Of a stretch of DNA of 64,000 bases, positions 8,790 through 17,170 are shown one piece after another. The translations under genes were made by a program, and so were the position numbers. Below the pieces are notes generated by a model. The model was not told the origin of the DNA. It made no database searches and saw only the letters and a program-made list of their open reading frames with translations. The stretch lies in contig NZ_SBJH01000072.1 in the NCBI RefSeq assembly GCF_004368405.1, positions 38,394-102,393 of the forward strand, written 5' to 3'. Source of the stretch: Olivibacter sp. XZL3 (lineage in GTDB: Bacteria > Bacteroidota > Bacteroidia > Sphingobacteriales > Sphingobacteriaceae). The number at the start of each line of letters is the position of its first letter. Position 1 is the first letter of the stretch.

Positions 8790-9971
8790 ATGATAACAAA
8801 GCAGCAGATTGATCAACTGGTGGATCAGATTTTACCGCAGATGATCGGTATACGAAGACATTTTCATCAATTTCCGGAACTTTCTTTTGAAGAATACGAA
8901 ACATCGGCTTTCATCAAAAACTATTTGAATGAGCAAGATATTCCTTGGAGACCGCTGGCCAATACAGGTATTGTGGCGACGCTAGATGGAAACAGGTCAT
9001 CAGACAAAGTCATCGCCCTCCGTGCCGACATGGATGCCTTGCCTATTCAGGAAGAGAATGATCTGCCCTTCCGATCGGTTCGAAACCAGGTAATGCATGC
9101 CTGCGGACATGATATCCACTTGGCTTCTTTATTAGGCGTAGCGACCGTTCTTCGGCGCAATAGATCAAGGATGGCGGGCACGGTGCGCTTTATATTTCAG
9201 CCTGCAGAAGAAAAGCTGCCGGGCGGAGCGCAACAGATGATCAAGGAAGGTGCGTTGGAAGGCCCTGTACCAACTTGGGTGATTGGTCAGCATGTTATGC
9301 CCGAATTGCCTGTTGGCAGGGCTGCTTTTTATCCCGGTAATTATATGGCAAGTAACGATGAGATTTATATAAAAATCAAAGGGAAGGGAGGTCATGCCGC
9401 GCAACCTCACCAGAATATAGATCCGGTGGTAATTGCAGCACAATTAATTCTAAACCTTCAATCACTTGTAAGTCGCATTGCAGACCCCAGGATCCCCACA
9501 GTACTTTCATTTGGAAAAGTGATTGCTGAAGGGGCTGTGAATATTATTCCGGATGAAGTTTCCTTAGCGGGAACCCTGCGTACACTAGACGCCAGGTGGC
9601 GTATGCAGGCGCACCAGAAAATTAAAGAAATCAGTGAAGCTGTTACGAGTGCCATGGGAGGCCATTGTGAAGTACACATTGTGAAAGGTTATCCGGTGCT
9701 GCACAATGATCCCTCGCTTACAGAGAAGCTCAGCAAATTGGCTGAAAAGTACTTAGGCAAAGAAAACGTGGTGCCCATAGACGTATGGATGGCAGCCGAG
9801 GATTTTGCTTATTATGCGGAGCAGGTTCCTTCATCTTTTTTTCGCTTAGGGGTGCAGAGTGTTTCTGGTTTACACACCGCTACTTTTAATCCGGACGAAG
9901 GTGCCTTGCGCACTGGTATCGGGTTAATGAGCTTTATGGTTTGTAGTTTATTGGAAGGTCATGTCTCTTAA
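8790..9971 (+). CDS. M20 family amidohydrolase (M20D-like)
   Basis: A 393-residue zinc amidohydrolase of the M20D group, which includes N-acyl amino acid and IAA-amide hydrolases. Motifs seen are RRHFHQFPELSFEE at the N-terminus, RADMDALPI, MHACGHDIHLA with Cys and His ligands, FQPAEEKLPGGA with the Glu pair, and GKGGHAAQPH in the dimerisation domain. ATG 8790 is preceded by AAGG at a sensible distance; the GTG at 8760 would overlap the aldolase. It has no signal peptide and acts in the cytoplasm. In this cluster it likely removes an acyl group from an amino compound. Confidence 0.9.
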   Translation: MITKQQIDQLVDQILPQMIGIRRHFHQFPELSFEEYETSAFIKNYLNEQDIPWRPLANTGIVATLDGNRSSDKVIALRADMDALPIQEENDLPFRSVRNQVMHACGHDIHLASLLGVATVLRRNRSRMAGTVRFIFQPAEEKLPGGAQQMIKEGALEGPVPTWVIGQHVMPELPVGRAAFYPGNYMASNDEIYIKIKGKGGHAAQPHQNIDPVVIAAQLILNLQSLVSRIADPRIPTVLSFGKVIAEGAVNIIPDEVSLAGTLRTLDARWRMQAHQKIKEISEAVTSAMGGHCEVHIVKGYPVLHNDPSLTEKLSKLAEKYLGKENVVPIDVWMAAEDFAYYAEQVPSSFFRLGVQSVSGLHTATFNPDEGALRTGIGLMSFMVCSLLEGHVS

Positions 9972-10962
9972 TCGTCGGACTTTTATGCAGCAGGCCGCAT
10001 TGCTGGGGTTTTATGCGGTGGCATCAAAGCCATGGATCAAAGCCATCCGGCAAACCGTTGATGGAAAGCGAATTGGTATCATCGGCCTGGATACCTCACA
10101 TAGTATTGCTTTTACCAAAGCGCTGAATGCGGCTAATGCCGACCCGATTTATAAAGGCTTCCATATAGTGGCAGCCTATCCCTATGGCAGTAAAACAATC
10201 GCAAGCAGTGCAAATCGAATTCCCGCCTACATCGAAGAAGTGAAAGGAATGGGGGTGGAAATATTGCCTTCTATATGTACACTTTGTGAGGCGGTTGACT
10301 ATATATTGCTGGAAACAAATGATGGCCGCTTACATTGGGAGCAAGCGAAAGAAGTAATTGATTTGGGTAAAACTTTGTTCATCGATAAACCGCTTGCTGC
10401 TTCTTACATGGATGGTAGCCGAATTCTTGCCTACGCTAAGCAAAAGGGTGTCCCCGTTTTTTCCGCATCTTCGCTCCGATGGGCAGATGGTATAGGCGAA
10501 TTGCACGAAAACCGTAAAATCGGTGATGTCAAAGGTGCCGACACTTTTTCACCTTCACCCCTTGAACCCACGCATCCTGATCTTTTTTGGTATGGAATTC
10601 ATGGGGTGGAGATGCTCTATGCTATCTTAGGTGCCGGTTGTACCGAAGTAAGCAGGATAACCACGGCGACTACCGATATTGTTGTGGGTAAATGGCCCAA
10701 TGAATGTGTCGGAACTTTTAGAGGCATGCGGGAAGGGAACGCTTTCGGAGGCATTGCTTTTGGTGAAAAAGGTGTACAGCTAATAGGTGGTTATAAAGGT
10801 TACAACCAACTTTTACAGCAGATAGTCAATTTCTTTGAGACCGGTATTGCACCAGTCTCTGACCAAGAGATGCAGGAAGTACTTGCCTTTATGGAAGCAG
10901 CTGATTTAAGTAAGAGTGAAAACGGTCAGGCCGTGTCCTTGGCCGAAGTGTTAAAAAGATAA
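9961..10962 (+). CDS. Gfo/Idh/MocA family oxidoreductase with twin-arginine signal
   Basis: A 333-residue NAD(P)-dependent oxidoreductase. The start overlaps the M20 gene by 11 bases. The N-terminus NRRTFMQQAALLGFYAVA is a Tat-type twin-arginine signal, so the protein is probably exported folded with its cofactor bound, as seen for other Bacteroidota Gfo/Idh/MocA proteins. The Rossmann motif is altered, GIIGLDTSHS, instead of GxGxxG. The EKP-like segment reads IDKPLAASY, holding the lysine of the family. It is the last gene of the operon; a small stem-loop GTCGGAA-N8-TTCCGAC at 10992-11013 follows. Confidence 0.85.
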   Translation: MSLNRRTFMQQAALLGFYAVASKPWIKAIRQTVDGKRIGIIGLDTSHSIAFTKALNAANADPIYKGFHIVAAYPYGSKTIASSANRIPAYIEEVKGMGVEILPSICTLCEAVDYILLETNDGRLHWEQAKEVIDLGKTLFIDKPLAASYMDGSRILAYAKQKGVPVFSASSLRWADGIGELHENRKIGDVKGADTFSPSPLEPTHPDLFWYGIHGVEMLYAILGAGCTEVSRITTATTDIVVGKWPNECVGTFRGMREGNAFGGIAFGEKGVQLIGGYKGYNQLLQQIVNFFETGIAPVSDQEMQEVLAFMEAADLSKSENGQAVSLAEVLKR

Positions 10963-11073
10963 ATCGAAATTTCGCGAAAACTTAATCGTATGTCGGAAAC
11001 AGTAACTTCCGACGGATAAAAAGAATATGGGCCTCCCAAGATTTGAGTAGGCGCTAAAAGGTGTTTAACCAAA

Positions 11074-11620
11074 CTATCCTTTTTGTGCTTGCAGCCGGCG
11101 TGTTGCAAACAGCGTTTCATTTCCGCAGGCAACTATTCCTGCTTCTTCTATATATCGGCAATGATCAGCAATATTGTTTCTGCTGGCAGAAAACATAGGT
11201 GCAATACCGTAAAAATTGAGTTTGAAAGGAACGTTCTTGGTTATGATCCCAAAAACTGTTTCATTTTTCTTTCCATGGCTACATTCATATCGGCAAACAA
11301 AGGAATATCAGATTCTAATGTTAGATTGATTATCTGTTGCAAACGTGTATCAAAATCGCCTTTAATGCAAATGGGCAATATCTTTTTCTCAAGTACTAAG
11401 CAAAGAACTTGAGCGGATGTTTCAAGTCCGGTATTTTTACCTGATGCGCCAAAATAGTTTCTAAAGAGTATACGTCCGCGAATATTTGATGAAGAGTTGT
11501 AAATATTCACTGAATGACAGCCCATTCATATGGCGCATGACGGCCCTGCGAATTAAACCCGAAGCACTCTTGTTAATGTTCAATACGTAGGGTGCTGTGG
11601 AGATAACTTGCAACTCTGCG
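11074..11620 (-). pseudogene. Decayed AAA ATPase (DUF4143 type)
   Basis: Three consecutive minus-strand stretches in shifting frames read as parts of a single ATPase. The segment at 11461-11620 encodes LQVISTAPYVLNINKSAS and then RRAVMRHMNGLSFSEYL, the region after Walker B of DUF4143 ATPases. The segment at 11241 to about 11460 gives GDFDTRLQQIINLTLESDI and PLFADMNVAMERKMK. The segment at 11074 to about 11240 gives NVPFKLNF and ASRNNIADHCRYIEEAGIV, the winged-helix-like part. The P-loop and the C-terminal nuclease-like region are missing and there are at least two frameshifts. Family assignment is from memory of these conserved blocks and should be treated as probable. It fills most of the gap after the first operon. 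Confidence 0.65.
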
Positions 11621-11668
11621 TAATAATTGCAAATTAACTTGAGCTTTTTCGACCGGTTTTTATTTACA

Positions 11669-11711
11669 AAGCGTGCTATTCTGCACTCTTACAGTGCAAA
11701 ATAGCACGCTT
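11669..11711 (-). terminator. Long hairpin downstream of the YCII gene
   Basis: A 12-bp perfect outer stem (AAGCGTGCTATT with AATAGCACGCTT) encloses an inner TGCACT/AGTGCA stem with a five-base loop. On the minus strand it follows the stop at 11719 and leads into a moderately T-rich tail, so it probably ends that transcript. The inner stem belongs to the dispersed TGCACT-N5-AGTGCA palindrome family seen at 17091-17140. Confidence 0.7.
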
Positions 11712-11718
11712 ATGGATT

Positions 11719-12171
11719 TTATCCTGCCGGTTGAATGGGTTTAGGGATTTCCCGTACTTCTACCGTTCCGCCATATAACAAAACCGGGACGGATTTGGCT
11801 AGCTCCAGGGCCTGCTCTATACTTGCAGCACGTAGTACAACCTGGCTTACAACACGAAGATTGCCGGAAAGCACGCTTTCTTTTTTTACGGTTTCCCCTC
11901 CGGTACCTGATACAGTGTAGCTTTCTCCGGGAAAAGCAAAGCTGAGTACATACATGCCTGCTGCTTTCCATTGCTCTATCAAATTGTTCCATTGCACACC
12001 TGCCGATTTAACCTGCGCTTCACTATAGGTTTCGGGTACACGTACTAATAAACTGAATTGTTTCATTTCCTGGTCTTTTGCGGTTAACGTCAATGCTTGG
12101 GCTGACTGATTGAAAGTTCTGTAACTTATCAATGCCAGGCCTGCAAAGACGGCTAATAGACCTAGTTTCAT
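11719..12171 (-). CDS. YCII-related domain protein with N-terminal membrane anchor
   Basis: A 150-residue protein. Residues 1-20 (KLGLLAVFAGLALISY) form a hydrophobic segment that is an uncleaved anchor or signal. The rest matches the YCII-related fold: KQFSLLVRVPE, a WNNLIEQWKAAG helix, then LELAKSVPVLLYGGTVEVREI, the characteristic end of the family. The ATG at 12171 is preferred because the in-frame TTG 22 codons upstream runs into the end of the AraC gene. It lies 59 bases downstream of that regulator and likely shares its transcript. The function of YCII proteins is mostly unknown; the membrane anchor is unusual for the family. Confidence 0.78.
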   Translation of the reverse strand: MKLGLLAVFAGLALISYRTFNQSAQALTLTAKDQEMKQFSLLVRVPETYSEAQVKSAGVQWNNLIEQWKAAGMYVLSFAFPGESYTVSGTGGETVKKESVLSGNLRVVSQVVLRAASIEQALELAKSVPVLLYGGTVEVREIPKPIQPAG

Positions 12172-12230
12172 ATACTTTTTTATGCAAAGATGGCGCGTTG
12201 GAAAAAGCAATCCTTGTAAAAAATCATTGA

Positions 12231-13001
12231 TTACCAAAAAGAAGGTGATTTGAAAAAATCAGTGGGTGTTTGCCCGGTAAATAGCTTGAAATCCCGGTTG
12301 AAATGGGGTTGATCGTAATAACCGTTTTCAAAGACCAGGTCAAGAAGCGATGCCGGATTAGGTTGATGAACAATAGCGTTCATTTTTATAATCTGCGAAA
12401 ATTGTTTAGGGGAAGCTCCTGTTACTTTTCTAAACCGCTTTTCGAAGGCGTCTTGGCTGATGCATAAAGCCGCAGCAAGCTCCTTTATTCGGATATTTCC
12501 CCTTGTTGAATGGATTTTATGGATCGCTTCTGTTACCAATAGATCGGGAGTACGGTTAATCAGTATGGAGATTAAAAATTCCTCCATGCAGGCGATTCTC
12601 AATTGGTTGTTGCTCATTTCGGCTAGGCGCTCTTCCACAAGTGCTAGCGTGGCGGGTGGTATATAATGGTCTAAGGGAACGGTCTGCTCAAATAAGTCGT
12701 AAAGCGGTTGTCTGAAAAAGGCGGACAAGCCCTGTTCACTGAATGAGACAATAAGGGTGCCTGAGTTTTTCTTATAATGGATAAACCGAACGGACTTTCG
12801 CAATCCTGACAAGGCGATGTTTGGTAAATCGACGGAGCGGTCGTTGTTTATATACGATATTTGGCCGCTAAGACGAAAAGCTAAAGCAAATGAGGCATTA
12901 GGTACCACTTGGTTGGTTGTATCGTACTGGCTTTCAATGATTTTATAATCTTTTATAAATGGCTTTAATTGCGCCGTAGGTATGTACGTTGTGATTTTCA
13001 T
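12231..13001 (-). CDS. AraC family transcriptional regulator
   Basis: A 256-residue regulator. The N-terminal part is a cupin-like sensing domain beginning ITTYIPTAQLKPFIKDYKII, in the style of the domain paired with AraC helix-turn-helix regions in Bacteroidota. The C-terminal 100 residues hold two helix-turn-helix motifs: IRIKELAAALCISQDAFEKR and, near the end, LDLVFENGYYDQPHFNRDFK followed by TGQTPTDF. I chose ATG 13001; the ATG at 13070 would add 23 residues overlapping a gene scrap. It probably controls itself and the adjacent YCII gene. Confidence 0.88.
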   Translation of the reverse strand: MKITTYIPTAQLKPFIKDYKIIESQYDTTNQVVPNASFALAFRLSGQISYINNDRSVDLPNIALSGLRKSVRFIHYKKNSGTLIVSFSEQGLSAFFRQPLYDLFEQTVPLDHYIPPATLALVEERLAEMSNNQLRIACMEEFLISILINRTPDLLVTEAIHKIHSTRGNIRIKELAAALCISQDAFEKRFRKVTGASPKQFSQIIKMNAIVHQPNPASLLDLVFENGYYDQPHFNRDFKLFTGQTPTDFFKSPSFW

Positions 13002-13062
13002 TATAGTGGTAGCCTGCGTCCGTTTTCGAATTCTATGATAAATATAGTGAATAGAAGGGAAT

Positions 13063-13126
13063 TTACTCATTTCACAAACTCCTCACCGAATTGGCGGTTG
13101 CCGTTTTAATGGCTTGGAAGCCAACT
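13063..13126 (-). pseudogene. 3' scrap of an ABC transporter permease gene
   Basis: About 64 bases on the minus strand encode VGFQAIKTATANSVRSL and match the last codons of the ABC permease ending at 14492 (VGFQAIKAATANPVRSL). The Arg codon after the final Leu has become TGA. The nucleotide match is clear but has many differences, so it is an old paralogue rather than a fresh duplication. The rest of that paralogue is gone; the ATPase gene now lies beside it. Confidence 0.75.
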
Positions 13127-13151
13127 GCGACAGTGCAAAAGGAGAAGCTAC

Positions 13152-14318
13152 TTATAGCTTGCCGATATCCTTCCAACTTAATACGGTATATTTTGTGCGC
13201 TGTTGGTTCTCTTCACCGCCGTAAATTAGGGTTTTCTTCACCGGCTGTGGGCTTGCCAGTTCATCAAAATAATCCATGTTGGCGAAGAGTTTAGGTGTAA
13301 CGGTCTGGGTAGCTTTTACTTCAAAAACTTCAAAACCATTGGCTTTTTTTAAGAGAAAATCAATTTCATGTTGATTACTATCTTGCCAAAAATAGGATTC
13401 CTGATGAAGATATTGATGTGCATTCTGCTTGATGAACTCCGCAATAACCATATTTTCAAAGATGTTACCTTTTAAGCGGTTCTCGAGCACTTCTTCTTGA
13501 TGGCGAATACCCAATAGATGACACAATAAACCGCTGTCATAAAAATATAGCTTGGGACTTTTGATTAGCCGTTTGTTAAAATTTTCGTGATAAGGATTGA
13601 GTAAGAAGATAATATAGCTGCTTTCCAGAATAGAAAGCCAAGCTCTAGCTGTGGGTTGGCTAATATCGCAGGCGTTAGCCAATGCGCTGATATTAAGTAA
13701 TTGGCCGGCGCGGCTGGCGCAAAGACCAAGAAAAGTGCGGAAGGTTTTTAAATCACGAATATTGATTAAGGTAGTTACATCCTTTTCAATATAGGTTTGG
13801 ATGTAATTTGCATAAAATATATTCGGGTCGATTTCACGATCGAATATTGCCGGGTAAAAGCCCTTGAAACAGGCATCGGTATAGGTCTTGGACAATAACC
13901 GTGCGTTTTCCATTTCCTGTATATCAAAAGGTAATAATTTGAACAGCGCTACCCTTCCGGATAGGGTTTGCGTAATACTGTTCAGCAGGTGAAAATTTTG
14001 GGAGCCTGATAGGATAAATTGCCCCATTTTACCGGTTTCATCCACCTTTGATTGGATGTAAGAAAAAAGTTCAGGTGTTCGTTGTGCTTCATCTAAAATA
14101 ACTTTTCCGTCATATTGTTGCAAAAAGCCGTTGGGATCTTCATTTGCAAAAGAACGGATGTCAGGATTTTCTAACGTTATATATTTATAATCTTTGAATA
14201 GATGCTTCAATAAAGTTGTTTTTCCTGATTGCCTAGGACCGGTAATTGCTAATACTGGGAACTTTTCCTTTTGGGCCATCAGGATACTTGAAACAGAGCG
14301 GTTTATGAATTTTTCCAT
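13152..14318 (-). CDS. AAA family ATPase with DUF4143 domain
   Basis: A 388-residue ATPase. Walker A is GPRQSGKTT at residues 27-35, Walker B is KVILDEAQ near residue 75, and QFILSGSQNF is the sensor strand. A winged-helix-like part (ANACDISQPTARAWLSILE) follows near residue 215. The C-terminal DUF4143 carries a nuclease-like E-x-D...E-x-K pattern at about E318/D320 and E333/K335. The family is widespread and often horizontally acquired; its biological role is not settled. Upstream lie four 22-bp direct repeats (14340-14427). A truncated copy of this gene with the same repeats is at 32842-33095. Confidence 0.9.
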   Translation of the reverse strand: MEKFINRSVSSILMAQKEKFPVLAITGPRQSGKTTLLKHLFKDYKYITLENPDIRSFANEDPNGFLQQYDGKVILDEAQRTPELFSYIQSKVDETGKMGQFILSGSQNFHLLNSITQTLSGRVALFKLLPFDIQEMENARLLSKTYTDACFKGFYPAIFDREIDPNIFYANYIQTYIEKDVTTLINIRDLKTFRTFLGLCASRAGQLLNISALANACDISQPTARAWLSILESSYIIFLLNPYHENFNKRLIKSPKLYFYDSGLLCHLLGIRHQEEVLENRLKGNIFENMVIAEFIKQNAHQYLHQESYFWQDSNQHEIDFLLKKANGFEVFEVKATQTVTPKLFANMDYFDELASPQPVKKTLIYGGEENQQRTKYTVLSWKDIGKL

Positions 14319-14339
14319 CTTCTTGTTTTTTCAAAAATA

Positions 14340-14427
14340 CGTAGTAATTTTGAAAATACATAAGATTAATTTTGAATTTACATGAATTAAACTTTGAAAT
14401 TACATAGAATAAATTTTGAATTTGCAT
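14340..14427 (-). repeat. Four 22-bp direct repeats upstream of the ATPase gene
   Basis: On the minus strand four units start exactly 22 bases apart, at 14427, 14405, 14383 and 14361. Each begins ATG(C/T)A(A/T)(A/T)TTC and continues as an AT-rich tail such as AAAATTTATTCT. The array ends 21 bases before the ATPase ATG. The 22-base step is about two helical turns, so a protein could bind all units on nearly one face; a regulatory array is the simplest reading. Confidence 0.85.
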
Positions 14428-14491
14428 AGAAATCAACTATTGTAGTTCTTGCAAAAGTGAAATGTGAAAAATATACTTGCATATAAATCGT

Positions 14492-16870
14492 CTACTCATT
14501 TCGTAAGCTCCTCACCGGATTGGCGGTTGCTGCTTTAATTGCTTGGAAACCAACTGTGAAAAGCGTGATAATGAGCGCCAGTACGGCGGCGGCGATAAAC
14601 ACGAGCCAGCTGATCTCTACCCGATAGTCATAATTGCTAAGCCATTCGCCAAGATAGTACCAAGCCACGGGCACCGCGATGATGCAGGAAATGGTAACCA
14701 ACAGTACAAACTCTTTTGAAAGCAGACGCAGTAAATTTGCGACGCTGGCACCTAATACTTTTCGGATGCCGATCTCTTTGGTCCGTTGCTCTGCCACAAA
14801 GCTGGCCATGCCGAACAGTCCGAGGCAGGAAATGAAGATGGCAAGTACAGCGAAATAAGAAGATAACTTGCCGATGCGTTCTTCTGTTTTGAACTTGTCG
14901 CCAAAAGCTTCATCGACAAATGAATACTCAATGGGAACGTCATCCACGTATTTCTTCCAAATATTTTCAATGGTGCTGATGGATTGGCTGGGGTTCTGTT
15001 TTGGATTTAACCTTAAGACAATGTTTACCATTGCGTCGTACGTGTCGAGGTGATAAAAGGTTGGCCGCACGGGGAAGAAAGGCGATTCTTGCAAGATGTC
15101 GTCAACTACGCCTATAATGGTAAAGCGGTCGTCACCTTGCCGAATCGTTTTTCCTACGGGATCTTTAAATCCCATAAACCTGGCGGCGGATTCATTGATG
15201 ATAAAAGCCATGGAATCGGTAGCGAATGCTTTTGAAAAATCTCTCCCCGCCTTTATTTGCCATTGCACGGTTTTACCAAAATCAATGGATACCGAGTTGT
15301 TCGGAAAGTCGGTCGCCAAATCGGGGTCTTTGCCTTCCCAATCAAAACCACCGTTGCTATTCCATACCCCGGTAAGGAGTTGACACCCGGCCATTTCTTC
15401 AATGGCACCGGCGTTTTTCAGGTCTGTTCTGAAGGCTTCAAAATGTTTTCTCAGTTCACCTTCGAGGGGCAGGTTTATCAATCCCGTTTTGGTATAACCG
15501 ACCGGTCGGCTTTTGGCATGCTGAATTTGCTGATAGACGATAATGGTACCGATGATCAGCATAATGGAAACCGTAAACTGTACAACCACGAGTACTTGGC
15601 GCGGCACCGAAGCAAATCGGCCAACTTTGAATGTCCCTTTCAGTACCTTCAAGGGTTGGAACGATGATAAATAGAACGCAGGGTAGCTACCGGCCAATAA
15701 GCCGGTGATGACTATAAAGGCCAGGCTGGTGCACCAGAATAGGGGGTTGAGCCAAGGGATTTCGATTTTTTTGTCGGCCACCTCATTAAAAGAAGGTAGG
15801 AATAAGATGACTAATAGCAAGGAGAGTACAAAAGCGATCAGCACGGTGATATACGATTCTGCAAAGAACCTGCCGATCAGTTGCAGGCGATGCGAGCCGA
15901 CGGTTTTACGGATGCCCACTTCCTTGGCGCGCTTTTCGCTTCGTGCGGTCGTCAGGTTCATGAAATTAATGCAGGCCAATAGCAACACAAAGCCGCCGAT
16001 GAGGCTAAACAATCGTACGTACTGGATACTCCCCCGGTATTGATACCATTGCGGAATTCATTATACAAATTCCATTTACGCATGGGATGCAAGAAAACCA
16101 CCCAGTTAGTTTTCGCTTCGTCTTTCCCTACCTTATCTGACTTTACATGTTTGATTTTACGGGAAATATTCTCCATATCGCCCTGTTCGGTAAGCTGCAC
16201 AAAGGTTTGGCTGAAGTTGCTGCCCCATGGTTTTTCCATTTTGTTGACCCAGGGGTTTTGAATAATCCATAAAGACCAGGGCAGGATAACTTTTACCTTA
16301 TTGAAAGAGCTGTTGTTGGGTAGGTCTTCATAAACACCGGTTACCTTCACCTCTTGGCTGCGGTCTACCCTCAAGGTTTTTCCCATGGGGTCTTCCTCGC
16401 CAAATAGGGCTTGGGCCGCAGAGGCGGATAATAAAATAGAATGCGGATCATGTAAGCCGGCACGTGTTCCCTTCAGCATTTGTAAACTGAGCATTTCAGG
16501 GGCGTCTTCCTCGAAATAGATGCCTTCTTGGCTGATATGTTTGTCGCCCACAGAGAGCAAAGGGTTGAGTACCAGGATGCCTGTACCACATATTTGAAAT
16601 CATTTCCGTATTTAGCCCGTAATTCCGGTCCCATCAATGCAGGGTTGGCGCTCTGTGTACCTATTTTACCGTTAAAATGGCATGTTGCATCACTTGCGCG
16701 ATGCGATCATAGTTTTTGTGGTAGCTATTGTACGTGAGTTCGTCATATACCCATAAACCGATCAATATGACGACGGCCATCCCCACGGCAAGTCCCCCGA
16801 TATTGATAGCGCTATACCCTTTGCTTTTAACCAGGTTGCGCCAGGTGGTTTTCAAATAATTTTTGATCAT
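14492..16870 (-). pseudogene. ABC transporter permease (FtsX/MacB type) with three frameshifts
   Basis: The conceptual protein of about 793 residues is complete from MIKNYLKTTWRNL, through a periplasmic MacB-like domain, a first FtsX block (LFSLIGGFVLLLACINFMNL) and a second (LAIFISCLGLFGMASFVAEQ), to NPVRSLRNE. The frame is broken three times, each by loss of one base in a homopolymer: A4 at 16674-16677, A3 at 16559-16561 and C5 at 16031-16035 (plus-strand positions). Restoring one base at each gives a continuous frame. Either the gene is recently inactivated or these are read errors. No ATPase partner is adjacent. Confidence 0.85.
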
Positions 16871-17090
16871 AGCGTTTATATTCCGCGACCGATTTCCGGT
16901 GTTTAGCAGAAGGCTATCATCAATTAAGCCAAAAATGTAAATGACTGATTTTGTGCTGTATAAGCTATTGATTGGTGGTCTAACTGTTCGATATTGAACA
17001 CTCGCTGTTCATTTGTGGACGGATAGGTTTGATTGCATGATCTCATTCGATATTGGCAAACCGAGAACGGCCTCTTTATAAAAGGGTACA

Positions 17091-17140
17091 TTGCACTATG
17101 ATAGTGCAAAATGTTATAAAAAATGCACTGTCACAGTGCA
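17091..17140. promoter_or_regulatory. Pair of TGCACT-N5-AGTGCA palindromes
   Basis: Two perfect palindromes, TTGCACTATGATAGTGCAA (17091-17109) and TGCACTGTCACAGTGCA (17124-17140), have centres 32 bases apart, about three helical turns. They sit in the 300-base gap between the 3' end of the GntR gene and the 5' end of the broken ABC permease, so they could be operators for the permease or transcript-end structures. The rest of the gap shows nothing else I recognise. Related sequences occur at 11681-11699 and, as a half copy, at 13127-13138. Confidence 0.6.
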
Positions 17141-17170
17141 AAATGGAGATAGAATCAATTCATAGAAAAC

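Noticed and set aside
11083..11412. Plus-strand open frame of 109 codons
   Set aside because: It is antisense to the recognisable ATPase remnant and has no resemblance to a known protein.
14340..14427. Short regular repeats that might be a CRISPR array
   Set aside because: The units are directly adjacent with no spacers, are AT-rich and diverge from one another, and no cas genes are in the window.
16031..16035. Programmed ribosomal frameshift in the permease
   Set aside because: Three separate shifts in unrelated short runs, with no slippery heptamer or stimulatory structure that I can see, fit decay or read error better.
15958..16870. Separate small genes upstream of the ABC permease
   Set aside because: The pieces at 16661-16870 and 15958-16560 join the main permease frame after single-base corrections, so they are parts of one gene.
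17091..17109. NtrC-type binding site
   Set aside because: The TGCAC...GTGCA halves recall NtrC sites, but no sigma-54 promoter or NtrC-type context is present.
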